Below, one piece after another: positions 54,402 through 63,122 of a DNA stretch of 64,000 nt (positions within the stretch are counted from its first letter, which is position 1; the number at the start of each line of letters is the position of its first letter). Source of the stretch: JAZIHH01 sp036678685. GTDB lineage: Bacteria; Bacillota; UBA4882; UBA10575. The stretch covers positions 248,001-312,000 of the forward strand of contig JAZIHH010000034.1 in the NCBI GenBank assembly GCA_036678685.1, in the 5' to 3' direction. The notes under the pieces are model-generated. The model made no database searches. It was not told the origin of the DNA and worked only from the letters and a program-made list of their open reading frames with translations. A program made the position numbers and the translations under genes.

Positions 54402-55715
54402 TTATCCCAGTTTCTCCCTGATGATCTCCTCCAGGGTCGGCCGGCCGATCTCCTGCAACTCGTAACGGACCCGCACCGCCGGTTTGTTGATCTTAATCAG
54501 ACGCCGGAGGTCAATGGGCGTACCGATGACCACGGCCTCGGCGTCGGCCCGGTTGATTGTCTCCTCCAGTTCCGCGATTTGTTTCTTGCCGTATCCCATG
54601 GCCGGGAGGACATGGGAGAGGTGGCTGTATTGGGCGAAGGTATCAACGATACTCCCGACCGCGTAGGGACGGGGATCAACCAGTTCGGCGGCGCCAAATT
54701 TGCGGGCGGCCACGGCGCCGGCGCCGTATTCCATGTTGCCGTGGGTGAGGGTGGGTCCGTCCTCGACCACTAAAACCCGCTTGCCGGCCAAAAGGGAGGG
54801 TTCGTCAAGAAAGATGGGTGAAGCAGCCTCCACCACGGTGGCTTTTGGGTTGACCAGGCGGATGTTTTCCCGGACCTTCTCCACATTCTCCGGGTAACTG
54901 GTTTCGATTTTATTGAGGAGCAGGACATCGGCCATGCGGAAATTGGTTTCCCCGGGATGATACCTTAGCTCATGCCCGGGCCGGTGCGGGTCGACCAGGA
55001 CGATATGCAACAGGGGACGGTAGAAGGGCAGATCGTTATTGCCGCCGTCCCAAAGGATGACGTCGGCCTCCTTCTCGGCCTCGGCCAGTATTTTTTGGTA
55101 GTCGACGCCGGCATAAACCACCAAGCCGTTGTCAATGTGGGGTTCATACTCCTCCCGCTCTTCAATGGTACACTCGTGTTTATCCAAATCTTCATAGGAA
55201 GCAAAACGTTGACAAACCTGCTTTTCCAGGTCCCCGTAGGGCATGGGGTGGCGGATGACCACCACTTTTTTCCCTAATTCCTGAAGAATTTTCGCCACTT
55301 TTCTTGTGGTCTGGCTTTTGCCGGCACCGGTCCGGACGGCGCAGACCGAGAGCACCGGAACCGCAGCTTCCAACATGGTGGTCTTCGGCCCCATCAGGCG
55401 GAAATCCGCGCCGGCGGCCAGGGCACGGGAGGCTCGGTTCATCACATCTACGTGGGAAGCATCGCTGTAAGCGAAGATCACTTCGTCCACGCCGTTCTTT
55501 TTAATCAAGGCCTCCAACTCCGCCTCGTCGTAAATGGGGATCCCTTCCGGATAAAGCGGTCCGCTCAGAGCCGGGGGATATTTTCTCCCGTGGATATCGG
55601 GGATCTGGGTTGCGGTAAAGGCCAGGACTTCATACTTCTCGTTATCCCGGAAATAGGTGTTAAAATTATGGAAATCCCTTCCTGCCGCGCCCATAATAAT
55701 TACTTTTTTCTTCAC
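54402..55715 (-). CDS. COG2403-type P-loop GTPase (cyclic 2,3-diphosphoglycerate synthetase-like)
   Basis: A 437-residue protein with an N-terminal Rossmann-like part (KKVIIMGAAGRDFHNFNTYF) and a central P-loop (VRTGAGKSQTT) followed by NKIETSYPENVEKV, ILWDGGNND and GTPIDLRRL. These match proteins annotated as cyclic 2,3-diphosphoglycerate synthase or predicted GTPase of COG2403. The real reaction in bacteria is not settled. The GTG at 55715 lies behind AGGAGG; a few codons upstream have no support. Independent of its neighbours. Confidence 0.8.
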   Translation of the reverse strand: MKKKVIIMGAAGRDFHNFNTYFRDNEKYEVLAFTATQIPDIHGRKYPPALSGPLYPEGIPIYDEAELEALIKKNGVDEVIFAYSDASHVDVMNRASRALAAGADFRLMGPKTTMLEAAVPVLSVCAVRTGAGKSQTTRKVAKILQELGKKVVVIRHPMPYGDLEKQVCQRFASYEDLDKHECTIEEREEYEPHIDNGLVVYAGVDYQKILAEAEKEADVILWDGGNNDLPFYRPLLHIVLVDPHRPGHELRYHPGETNFRMADVLLLNKIETSYPENVEKVRENIRLVNPKATVVEAASPIFLDEPSLLAGKRVLVVEDGPTLTHGNMEYGAGAVAARKFGAAELVDPRPYAVGSIVDTFAQYSHLSHVLPAMGYGKKQIAELEETINRADAEAVVIGTPIDLRRLIKINKPAVRVRYELQEIGRPTLEEIIREKLG

Positions 55716-55753
55716 TCGCGCCAACCTCCTGATCAATATGATGCCCCACCGGG

Positions 55754-55776
55754 AAAAACCCGTTGCTTAAACGGGG
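55754..55776 (-). terminator. Terminator of the small secreted protein gene
   Basis: On the minus strand CCCGTT and AACGGG around TAAGC are followed by TTTTT. It lies about 180 bases after the stop of the small gene and 40 bases before the COG2403 start. Confidence 0.6.
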
Positions 55777-55958
55777 CCTGTCCCGCAGGAACATACCGTG
55801 GATACAACTTTTTATTCCGTGGAAAAGGGCAACCTCCTGCCATAACGGGCGTATTTTTTGTAAATTTTTACGTAAATTTTGGCTTGCGGCCAATCCCGGT
55901 CCGGGCCGGTAACAAGCGGTTCTTACAATTTTAAGAGCAGTTCCCGGGCGGATTAATT

Positions 55959-56200
55959 TTACGTGATATCCCCGTGCCGCCCGCCAGAAAGTTCATAATC
56001 CCTGGGCCGGCTTGACAATTCATCCTCTATGATCTCGAGGATCCGGTGAACATTTTTTGGGGGTTCAAAGCAGCGGAGATACAGGTTGTCCAAAGTTTCC
56101 AGAAGGTCGTCTTCACCTACTCCACCCGGAAGAGCCGCGCCGGACAAAAAGAGCAAAACACAGAAAATTCGAAGAAGGTTTGTGTAAGTGATTTGGACAT
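55959..56200 (-). pseudogene. Small secreted protein, one-base frameshift near start
   Basis: An ATG at 56200 has GGAGG eight bases upstream but its frame soon turns to non-protein-like text. Adding one base in the AAA run near 56182 joins it to a longer frame, giving MSKSLTQNLLRIFCVLLFL with a signal peptide and an 80-residue product ending in DYELSGGRHGDIT. The family is unknown. The small conserved-looking segment is LLETLDNLYLRCFEPPKNV. It could be a decayed gene or a sequencing error. Confidence 0.5.
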
Positions 56201-56301
56201 AACAGTCGCCTCCGTAACCTCAGAATAACTTTAATTTGAATACCGTGAAGAAAATTCTTTCTTTATTTTCCATTCACACCTGCTACGGCTACAATGCGGT
56301 G

Positions 56302-57018
56302 TTATCCTTGAAAGGTATAGGTGAGTTTACCGGTCCGCGCGGACAAAAAGGAATGGAACTCCGGGAAGTTTTTTTGGTAATTGGGGTCGGCCTCGGCGGC
56401 GATCCTGGCAAAGGAATAGGCATCATCCCATTGCAATTCCTGGGGTTTGTAGCCGGTCCCAAGCTTGCGCAGGATGGCAATATTGGCGGCGACAAAGGGC
56501 AGTTCGACGAGGAGCGGCTTAAGGCGGACCGCATAAGCAAAATCAATCAGGACGATCTTAAGGTAAGGATGGTCTTTCTTCGTGCGGATTATTAAATTCG
56601 GCGGGCGGACATCGCGATGGACCACTTTGGCCCGGTGCAAAATTTCCAAAATCGAACACATCTGTTCCAGTAAGGAGGGAAGGACTTTCCGGTCGGGAGG
56701 TTTGCGGAGGAAATGCTCGAGCGTCTCTCCTTTGATGAATTCCGTAGCAATGAAAGGAAAGGGTTCTTTAGTTTGACAAGCGATAATTTTGGGGAAAAAT
56801 CCGGCCTTGCCCGATTGCCGTAGAAGATTGATGAAAAAGGCCTCGCGTGCGGAAGCGTATGCCACCCTTCCCTCCATTTTAATAAAGACCTTCTTTTCAT
56901 CGGGCGTTTCGCCGGTGAAGTACTGAAAATCCAATTTATTGGGCGGGGCAAAAGGCTTAACCTTGACAATTCCGTGTTCCCGCTCTAAATATCGGATAAA
57001 ATCAGGTGCCGGCCGCAT
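56302..57018 (-). CDS. Protein-kinase-fold protein, small
   Basis: A 238-residue protein with a kinase-like core: KVFIKMEGR (Lys), a Glu in the following helix, VVHRDVRPPNLII (catalytic HRD and Asn) and VLIDFAYA (DFG-like Asp). It resembles RIO/Kdo-kinase-like bacterial proteins. Substrate is unknown. The ATG at 57018 follows AGAGGAG, which is inside a short hairpin. The small secreted gene follows on the same strand. Confidence 0.75.
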   Translation of the reverse strand: MRPAPDFIRYLEREHGIVKVKPFAPPNKLDFQYFTGETPDEKKVFIKMEGRVAYASAREAFFINLLRQSGKAGFFPKIIACQTKEPFPFIATEFIKGETLEHFLRKPPDRKVLPSLLEQMCSILEILHRAKVVHRDVRPPNLIIRTKKDHPYLKIVLIDFAYAVRLKPLLVELPFVAANIAILRKLGTGYKPQELQWDDAYSFARIAAEADPNYQKNFPEFHSFLSARTGKLTYTFQG

Positions 57019-57025
57019 AAAAACG

Positions 57026-57039
57026 CTCCTCTTGAGGAG
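57026..57039 (-). promoter_or_regulatory. Hairpin over the ribosome binding site of the kinase-like gene
   Basis: CTCCTC and GAGGAG around two bases form a 6-bp hairpin that contains the ribosome binding site. It may lower or control translation. Confidence 0.4.
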
Positions 57040-57179
57040 TAGTATTTTATTATATGGAAACGCCGGTAATTATGATCCCCAATACCCCCTTCCTTTCCTC
57101 TTGGTGGATTTTCTCCATCAGTCCCTACAGGAAGTGCGGCGGGTTTGTCGAAGTAACAGGGGGAAAAGGATGAGGGAAA

Positions 57180-58070
57180 ATGAAGCATCAGGCAGACAGT
57201 TATAAGCACAAAGCAGGCAGCGCGGATATTTATGCCGCCGCCAGGCCTTTTTTAAAATGGGCCGGGGGAAAGCAGCAGCTATTGGCGGATTACGAACCTT
57301 ATTTCCCCGGTGCTTTCCGTCGCTATTTTGAGCCTTTTCTGGGGGGCGGCGCCGTTTTTTTCCATCTCCGGAAGACAGGAAGACTGCCCGGCGCCGTTTT
57401 TCTCTTTGACAACAACGAGGAACTTATCAATGCCTATAGGGCGGTCCGGGACCACCCGGAGGAGTTGATAAACCTCCTTGCGGTACATCAGGCAAGACAT
57501 TGCCGGGAGTATTACTACGAAATCCGCAATCTCGACCGGAAGAAAGGCGGCCTGAACGCTTTGAGCGCTCTGGAAAGAGCGGCGCGCACCATCTACTTGA
57601 ACCGGACCTGTTATAACGGTCTTTACCGGGTGAACAAAAAAGGCCATTTTAACGTGCCGCTCGGCCGTTACAAAAAGCCCAACATTTTGGATGCCGAGTT
57701 GCTGCGCGTAGACAGCAGGGCGCTGCAAGGGGTTACGCTTGCGGTCCGGGATTTTCGTTCAGTAGTTGAACTTGCCGAACCGGGGGATTTTTTCTATTTT
57801 GACCCGCCGTACCACCCCGTGAGTAAAACCGCCAATTTTACCGGCTATACGGCAGGAAGTTTTTCCGAACAGGACCAGCGGGATTTGGCGGCGGTCTTTG
57901 CCCGTCTGACCGCCAAAAACTGCCTTTGTATGCTCAGTAACTCGCATACCCCCTTTGTCCTGGAATTGTACAAGCAATTTCGCATTGAAACGGTCCGGGC
58001 GAAACGGGCGATCAACGCGGACAGCAGCGGCCGGGGGGCCGTTGCGGAAGTAGTGGTCCTAAATTATTAA
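57180..58070 (+). CDS. dam: Dam-family DNA adenine methylase, orphan
   Basis: A 296-residue class alpha N6-adenine methyltransferase. It begins FLKWAGGKQQLL, then FEPFLGGGAVFF (SAM-binding FxGxG), CYNGLYRVNKKGHFNVPLG and the catalytic DPPYHP. This is the Dam/DpnM group, which methylates GATC. No restriction enzyme gene is beside it, so it is an orphan or part of a dispersed system. The ATG at 57180 has AAGGATGAGG upstream. The GATC-rich IS ends in the same window could be its targets. Confidence 0.9.
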   Translation: MKHQADSYKHKAGSADIYAAARPFLKWAGGKQQLLADYEPYFPGAFRRYFEPFLGGGAVFFHLRKTGRLPGAVFLFDNNEELINAYRAVRDHPEELINLLAVHQARHCREYYYEIRNLDRKKGGLNALSALERAARTIYLNRTCYNGLYRVNKKGHFNVPLGRYKKPNILDAELLRVDSRALQGVTLAVRDFRSVVELAEPGDFFYFDPPYHPVSKTANFTGYTAGSFSEQDQRDLAAVFARLTAKNCLCMLSNSHTPFVLELYKQFRIETVRAKRAINADSSGRGAVAEVVVLNY

Positions 58071-58164
58071 GTAAGGGGACTTAATTACCGGTTCGGCAAC
58101 CGGACTTGGACGGATAAAGTAGTATTTTTAGGATAGAAAAAGTTTCCGTTTCGGCCGCGGATTA

Positions 58165-58173
58165 TGATATAAT
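58165..58173 (+). promoter_or_regulatory. Extended -10 promoter of leuCD
   Basis: TGATATAAT is an extended -10 element with a perfect TATAAT; the -35 is weak (TTCCGT at 18 bases). The leader of about 110 bases before leuC contains GGTGGAGCGGG, but no T-box could be confirmed. Confidence 0.5.
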
Positions 58174-58289
58174 AAAAGGCATATTCCGGTAACCAACGAG
58201 GGTGGAGCGGGCCTAAGTGCAGCAAAAGAGGGGTGCTTAATCTGGTCCGCGGTCGCGGTAATCCGGTAATCAATTGGAGGTGATGAACA

Positions 58290-59564
58290 ATGGCCATGAC
58301 GATGACCGAAAAGATCCTGGCCGCTCATGCCGGGAAAAAAGAGGTTAAACCGGGAGAACTGATTAAGGCCCGGGTCGACTTGGTGCTGGGGAATGATATT
58401 ACGGCGCCGGTCGCGATTAAGGAGTTTGCCAAAATCGGAACGGATCAGGTGTTTGACCGGGAACGGATTGCTTTGGTCCCGGATCACTTCACCCCCAACA
58501 AAGACATCAAATCAGCGGAACAAGCGAAGATTCTGCGGGATTTTGCCAGGCAGTACGGAATTGTCCATTACTTTGAAATTGGCCGGATGGGCATTGAACA
58601 CTGCCTCTTACCGGAACAAGGCCTGGTCGGACCGGGCGACCTGGTAATCGGCGCCGACTCCCACACCTGTACCTATGGCGCGTTGGGCGCTTTCTCCACC
58701 GGCGTGGGCAGCACGGATATGGCGGCGGCCATGGCCCTCGGCGAGGTCTGGTTGAAGGTTCCGCCTTCGCTCCGGTTTCATTATTACGGGAGCCTCCCCC
58801 CCTGGGTGGGCGGGAAAGACTTGATCCTTTACACCATCGGACAAATCGGGGTGGACGGCGCCCTTTATTCGGCCATGGAGTTCACCGGTGAGGCGGTAAG
58901 TGCTTTGACCATGGACGACCGGTTCACCATGGCGAACATGGCGATCGAAGCGGGAGCGAAAAACGGTATTTTCCCGGTGGATGAGAAGACCCTCGCCTAC
59001 ATCGAAGGCCGGCTTAAACGATCTTATAAAGTATATCAGAGCGATCCGGAGGCGGAATACGCCAAAGAGTACGAGTTTGACGTCTCCCGGCTGGAACCGC
59101 AGGTAGCCCTCCCCCACTTGCCGGAGAACGTCCGGCCGGTGAGCGAAGTGACCGGTGTTTATATTGACCAGGTCGTGATTGGTTCCTGTACCAACGGGCG
59201 GATTAAGGACCTGCGGGAGGCGGCGGAGATCTTGAAGGGGCGAAAGGTTCATCCGGAGGTCCGCCTGATTGTGATTCCGGGAACGCAAGAAATTTATCTG
59301 CAGGCTTTGCAAGAAGGGCTGGTTGCGATCTTTATCGAGGCCGGCGGAGTTGTCTCCACTCCCACCTGCGGGCCGTGTCTCGGCGGGCACATGGGGATCA
59401 TGGCCCGGGGGGAAAAAGCGGTCGCTACTACCAACCGGAATTTTATCGGGAGAATGGGCCATCCCGAAAGCGAAGTTTACCTGGCCGGACCGGCGGTGGC
59501 GGCGGCTTCGGCGGTGAAGGGCAGGATTGCCCATCCTAAGGAGGTGCTTGGTAATGATCATTAA
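58290..59564 (+). CDS. leuC: 3-isopropylmalate dehydratase large subunit
   Basis: A 424-residue aconitase-type large subunit. The iron-sulfur cysteines are in GSCTNGRI and TPTCGPCLGGHMG. It converts 2-isopropylmalate to 3-isopropylmalate in leucine synthesis with LeuD; HacA-type large subunits are of similar length. The ATG at 58290 lies behind GGAGGTGA. leuD overlaps its end by 11 bases. Confidence 0.93.
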   Translation: MAMTMTEKILAAHAGKKEVKPGELIKARVDLVLGNDITAPVAIKEFAKIGTDQVFDRERIALVPDHFTPNKDIKSAEQAKILRDFARQYGIVHYFEIGRMGIEHCLLPEQGLVGPGDLVIGADSHTCTYGALGAFSTGVGSTDMAAAMALGEVWLKVPPSLRFHYYGSLPPWVGGKDLILYTIGQIGVDGALYSAMEFTGEAVSALTMDDRFTMANMAIEAGAKNGIFPVDEKTLAYIEGRLKRSYKVYQSDPEAEYAKEYEFDVSRLEPQVALPHLPENVRPVSEVTGVYIDQVVIGSCTNGRIKDLREAAEILKGRKVHPEVRLIVIPGTQEIYLQALQEGLVAIFIEAGGVVSTPTCGPCLGGHMGIMARGEKAVATTNRNFIGRMGHPESEVYLAGPAVAAASAVKGRIAHPKEVLGNDH

Positions 59565-60048
59565 AGGAAAAGTATGGCGGTTTGGCGATAATATCGATAC
59601 GGATCTGATCATTCCCGCCCGCTATCTCAATACTTCCGACCCGAAAGAACTGGCGGCCCATTGCCTGGAAGACGCCAACCCGGAGTTTGTCCGGAAGGTT
59701 CAGCCGGGAGAGATTATTGTTGCCGGGAAAAATTTTGGCTGCGGAAGTTCGCGGGAGCACGCCCCGCTGACCATTAAGGCGGCCGGGATCGCCTGTGTTA
59801 TTGCTGTTTCCTTTGCCAGGATCTTTTACCGGAATGCCATCAATATCGGGCTGCCAATTTTGGAAGCGGAAGAAGCGGTCCGGGAGGTAAGAGAAGGGGC
59901 GGTTCTCGAAATTAACCTGGAGGAAGGAAAGATTATCCATGTTGAGACGGGCCGGGTTTACCGGGCGGCGCCTTTTCCCGGGTTTATGCAGGAGATAATA
60001 ACCGCCGGCGGGTTGATCCCTTATGTCCGTTCCCGCTTAAGCCGTTAA
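59554..60048 (+). CDS. leuD: 3-isopropylmalate dehydratase small subunit
   Basis: A 164-residue swivel-domain subunit with DNIDTDLIIPARYLN, FGCGSSREHAPL and SFARIFYRNAINIGLP. It starts at the ATG 59554 behind AGGAGG and overlaps leuC by 11 bases, so the pair is co-translated. leuA and leuB are not in this window. Confidence 0.94.
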   Translation: MIIKGKVWRFGDNIDTDLIIPARYLNTSDPKELAAHCLEDANPEFVRKVQPGEIIVAGKNFGCGSSREHAPLTIKAAGIACVIAVSFARIFYRNAINIGLPILEAEEAVREVREGAVLEINLEEGKIIHVETGRVYRAAPFPGFMQEIITAGGLIPYVRSRLSR

Positions 60049-60098
60049 CAGGACGGCAGGCCTTTACTTTATAAACAAGCAGTTTTATTCAATAGTGG

Positions 60099-60110
60099 CG
60101 ACAATTGTCG
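60099..60110. promoter_or_regulatory. Perfect palindrome upstream of ftsE
   Basis: CGACAATTGTCG is a 12-bp perfect inverted repeat, 68 bases before the ftsE start. It may be an operator; no known box is matched with confidence. Confidence 0.3.
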
Positions 60111-60177
60111 GCAGGAAGATTAACCGGCGGCGTCGAAAGAATTACCCGGATTATCAGATAAATAAAGAGGTGCTCAA

Positions 60178-60864
60178 TTGATTCTGGCGAAAAACCTGAC
60201 CAAAAAATATAGTAACGGCGTGGTGGCCCTCAGGGATTTCTCCCTGGAGATAAAGAAAGGGGAGTTCGTTTTCCTGGTCGGGCCCAGCGGGGCGGGGAAA
60301 ACGACCTTTATTAATCTGGTCATCCGCAGGGAAATCCCAACTGCCGGTTATCTGTCGGTGGCCGGGAAAAATGTGGCCGAATTAAAAAAGCAGGAAATAC
60401 CGCTTTTCCGGCGGAGAATAGGCGTTATTTTTCAAGATTACAAATTATTTCCCAACAAGACGGTGAGGGAAAATGTGGCGTTCGCTTTGGAAGTAATTGA
60501 AGTGGATCCGTGGGAGATCCGGCAACGCGTAAACTATGTTTTGGATCTGGTGGGCCTGACCCATAAAATGGATGTCTTCCCCTCCGAGTTGTCCGGCGGC
60601 GAACAGCAGCGGGTTTCGTTGGCCCGGGTGATTGTCAACCGCCCCCTTCTCCTCCTGGCCGACGAGCCGACGGGGAATCTTGATCCGGAAACTTCATGGG
60701 ATATCATGGAGCTTTTACGGGAAATAAACCGGCGGGGAACCACCATTGTGATGGCCACCCATAACCGGGAGATCGTTAACCGCCTGCAAAAAAGGGTTGT
60801 TGCGCTGGAAAAAGGGATGCTGGTCCGGGATGAGAGCAAAGGAGGTTATACCCTTGAAGCTTAG
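60178..60864 (+). CDS. ftsE: Cell division ATP-binding protein FtsE
   Basis: A 228-residue ABC ATPase with Walker A GPSGAGKTTF, signature LSGGEQQRV, Walker B LLLADEPTGNLD and switch His MATHNRE. It pairs with FtsX to control peptidoglycan hydrolases at division or in growth. The TTG at 60178 follows AAAGAGGTG. The 3' end overlaps ftsX by 11 bases. Confidence 0.95.
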   Translation: MILAKNLTKKYSNGVVALRDFSLEIKKGEFVFLVGPSGAGKTTFINLVIRREIPTAGYLSVAGKNVAELKKQEIPLFRRRIGVIFQDYKLFPNKTVRENVAFALEVIEVDPWEIRQRVNYVLDLVGLTHKMDVFPSELSGGEQQRVSLARVIVNRPLLLLADEPTGNLDPETSWDIMELLREINRRGTTIVMATHNREIVNRLQKRVVALEKGMLVRDESKGGYTLEA

Positions 60865-61726
60865 AACCTTCAAGTATTTTTTCCGCGAAGCCGGACACGG
60901 CCTTGCCCGGAACGCATGGATGTCTTTGGTGGCTATAGGGACAATTACCATAGCCTTAATTCTCTTTGGCGGGTTTTACCTTATTACCACCAATCTTCAC
61001 CATTTCGGCCAATTGGCGCTGGGAAGGATTGAAATCCGGGTTTTTCTGGCCGACAACGTACAGAATAAACCGCAGATCGAGGAGAAGCTTCTGGCAATTC
61101 CCGGTGTGAAAAAAGTGGAGTTTGTTTCTAAAGAAGAAGGCGCCCGTACTCTCGAGCGGATGTTGGGCGGGGGAAATTTGTTTATCGACGGTGAGAACCC
61201 CCTGCCGGACAGCTTTAATGTGCACCCGGCCGCCGGGGCGGATCTGGAAAGGATTGTCGCCCAAGCTCGGGGGATTGACGGGGTTGACGAGATCGTTTAC
61301 GGGCAGAATTTTGTCAAGGTTCTTAATATAGCGGTGCGGGTGGTCTGGGCGGCCGGCCTGGGCTTCCTCTTCCTGGTGGTCCTGGCGGTTTTATATATCG
61401 TGATTAATACCATTCAGATGACCGTGTACGCCCGGCGCCAGGAGATTGAAATCATGAAGCTGGTGGGGGCGACCGACTGGTTCGTGCGTTGGCCGTTTTT
61501 GCTGGAAGGGATCCTGCTTGGGCTGGGAGGAGCGGCTATTTCTTCCCTGCTCCTGCTGGAGGGTTATACGTTCCTTTATCGTAAGTTGCGGGAGGTCTCG
61601 GCCGTTTTTACCCTGTTGACGAGAGCGGAAATTACGCCGCATCTCATCGGGGGATTTTTCCTCATGGGGATATTTTTCGGCGCTTTGGGCAGCCTTTTGT
61701 CGGTAAAGAAATACCTTAATGTTTAG
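60854..61726 (+). CDS. ftsX: Cell division protein FtsX
   Basis: A 290-residue permease-like protein with four membrane helices and an extracellular domain between the first two (IEIRVFLADNVQ ... GVDEIVYGQNF). It transmits FtsE ATP hydrolysis to hydrolases outside the cell. The TTG at 60854 follows GGAGG by eight bases; the earlier frame is an extension inside ftsE. The CtpA-like gene follows after 121 bases; ftsEX-ctpA is a common order in Bacillota. Confidence 0.94.
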   Translation: MKLRTFKYFFREAGHGLARNAWMSLVAIGTITIALILFGGFYLITTNLHHFGQLALGRIEIRVFLADNVQNKPQIEEKLLAIPGVKKVEFVSKEEGARTLERMLGGGNLFIDGENPLPDSFNVHPAAGADLERIVAQARGIDGVDEIVYGQNFVKVLNIAVRVVWAAGLGFLFLVVLAVLYIVINTIQMTVYARRQEIEIMKLVGATDWFVRWPFLLEGILLGLGGAAISSLLLLEGYTFLYRKLREVSAVFTLLTRAEITPHLIGGFFLMGIFFGALGSLLSVKKYLNV

Positions 61727-61847
61727 GACCGGCGCCGGAACAACCGTTTTAACGGGCGGTTAAAATATCCGTCCGGTTTAGGTCTATCCTGAACTGCCGG
61801 TTCATATAGGTGTAAAAAAGAGATCCGGTTTGGTTGTGGAGGCGTTT

Positions 61848-63110
61848 ATGAAGATGAAACCAAGAGAAGCAGCGGGTAACCGGCGCAAGGTTACCAGAAT
61901 AATCAGCTTCTTTTTTCTTTTTTTGCTTCTGCTCGGCCTCGGCCGTGAGATCGGCCGGGGAAAATACCGGGATTTTGGTTTGGCCCTTTATGTCATTCCA
62001 GTGGTCCGCTATTATTATCTAGAGCCGGTCTCCTTTTCCCAACTTATCGGCAGCTACCTGCGGAGCGGCAACATCCGGGATATGCTGGCCGGTTTGAAAG
62101 ATCCTTACACCCGCTATCTCAACCCGCGGGAATACCGGGACCTGTTGTCCCAGACGGAAGGAACCTACGGAGGCGCCGGGTTTTACGTTGTTTATAAAGA
62201 AGAAAAAATCACGATCATGAAGCCGATCAAGAACACCCCGGCCGCGGAGGTGGATTTGCGGGCGGGGGACCGGATTCTGGCGATCAACGGGGAATCCACC
62301 AGCGGGATGGCTTTGGAAGTTGCCGTGGCCAAGATTAAAGGACCGCCGGGGACCAAAGTCACCCTCACGATTGAACGGGGAGAAGGTGACGACCGGCAGA
62401 TTAAAGAGGTGGAACTAACGCGGGCTTTAATCGTTATTCCCACGGTGGAACGGTGGGTGGAAAACGATCCGGCAGCCGGTAAGATTGGACGGGTGGACAT
62501 TCTGCAGTTTAGTGAGAAAACGCCTCAGGATTTACGGGAGGCCCTGGCTTTTCTGACCGCGGAGGGGGTAAGGGGCGTCCTTTTGGACCTCCGGTATAAC
62601 CCCGGCGGGCTGCTGACCGCCGCCGTGGAAGCCGCCGGTTGTTTCGTGGGGGAAAGGCCGGTGGTTTATGTAACGCGGCGGGGAGAAAGGGTCCGTACTT
62701 TTACGCCATCGCAGACTGAAGAGTGGCATTGGCCGTTGGTCGTGATGATTAACGGGTGGAGCGCCAGCGGCGCCGAAATCTTGGCCGGGGCGATTAAAGA
62801 TTATGAAGTTGGAACACTGGTGGGAAACACTACTTTCGGCAAAGGAGTGGTTCAGGATATTATACCCCTGGCCAACGGCGGGGCGATCACCCTGACCGTG
62901 GCCGGTTATTTGACGGCCGGAGGCCATTCTATTCACGGCAAAGGAATCGAACCCGATGTTGAGGTCGAAATTGGAAAGGAACTGGAAAAAGCGATTCAGC
63001 GCGGGGATTTTGACACGGTGCAGAAAATAGAAGAGAAAACAGAAGAAAAAGCCAAGGAGATTCTAAGGGAAAAGATTTTCCGGGCCCGGCCGGAAACGCC
63101 GGCGGCCTGA
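61848..63110 (+). CDS. S41 carboxy-terminal processing protease, CtpA type
   Basis: A 420-residue protease with an N-terminal membrane segment (IISFFFLFLLLLGLG), a PDZ domain near 115-200 (ITIMKPIKNTPAAEVDLRAGD), and an S41 domain with the catalytic Ser in INGWSASGAEIL and Lys in TTFGKGVVQD. It acts outside the cytoplasm and cleaves C-terminal regions. The ATG at 61848 follows GGAGG. A second, mutated S41 gene is at 7970-9244 but belongs to another subgroup. Confidence 0.93.
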   Translation: MKMKPREAAGNRRKVTRIISFFFLFLLLLGLGREIGRGKYRDFGLALYVIPVVRYYYLEPVSFSQLIGSYLRSGNIRDMLAGLKDPYTRYLNPREYRDLLSQTEGTYGGAGFYVVYKEEKITIMKPIKNTPAAEVDLRAGDRILAINGESTSGMALEVAVAKIKGPPGTKVTLTIERGEGDDRQIKEVELTRALIVIPTVERWVENDPAAGKIGRVDILQFSEKTPQDLREALAFLTAEGVRGVLLDLRYNPGGLLTAAVEAAGCFVGERPVVYVTRRGERVRTFTPSQTEEWHWPLVVMINGWSASGAEILAGAIKDYEVGTLVGNTTFGKGVVQDIIPLANGGAITLTVAGYLTAGGHSIHGKGIEPDVEVEIGKELEKAIQRGDFDTVQKIEEKTEEKAKEILREKIFRARPETPAA

Positions 63111-63122
63111 CAACGGGAAGCC

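Noticed and set aside
55738..55850. Small frame of about 36 codons upstream of the COG2403 gene
   Set aside because: It overlaps a hairpin with T-run that better explains the sequence, and no ribosome binding site precedes it.
58071..58289. T-box leader upstream of leuC
   Set aside because: A GGTGGAGCGGG string exists, but the order of specifier, antiterminator and terminator cannot be built in this short leader.
58608..59612. 334-codon open frame antisense to leuC
   Set aside because: It is a shadow of GC-rich codon use in leuC and leuD; the sense genes are certain.
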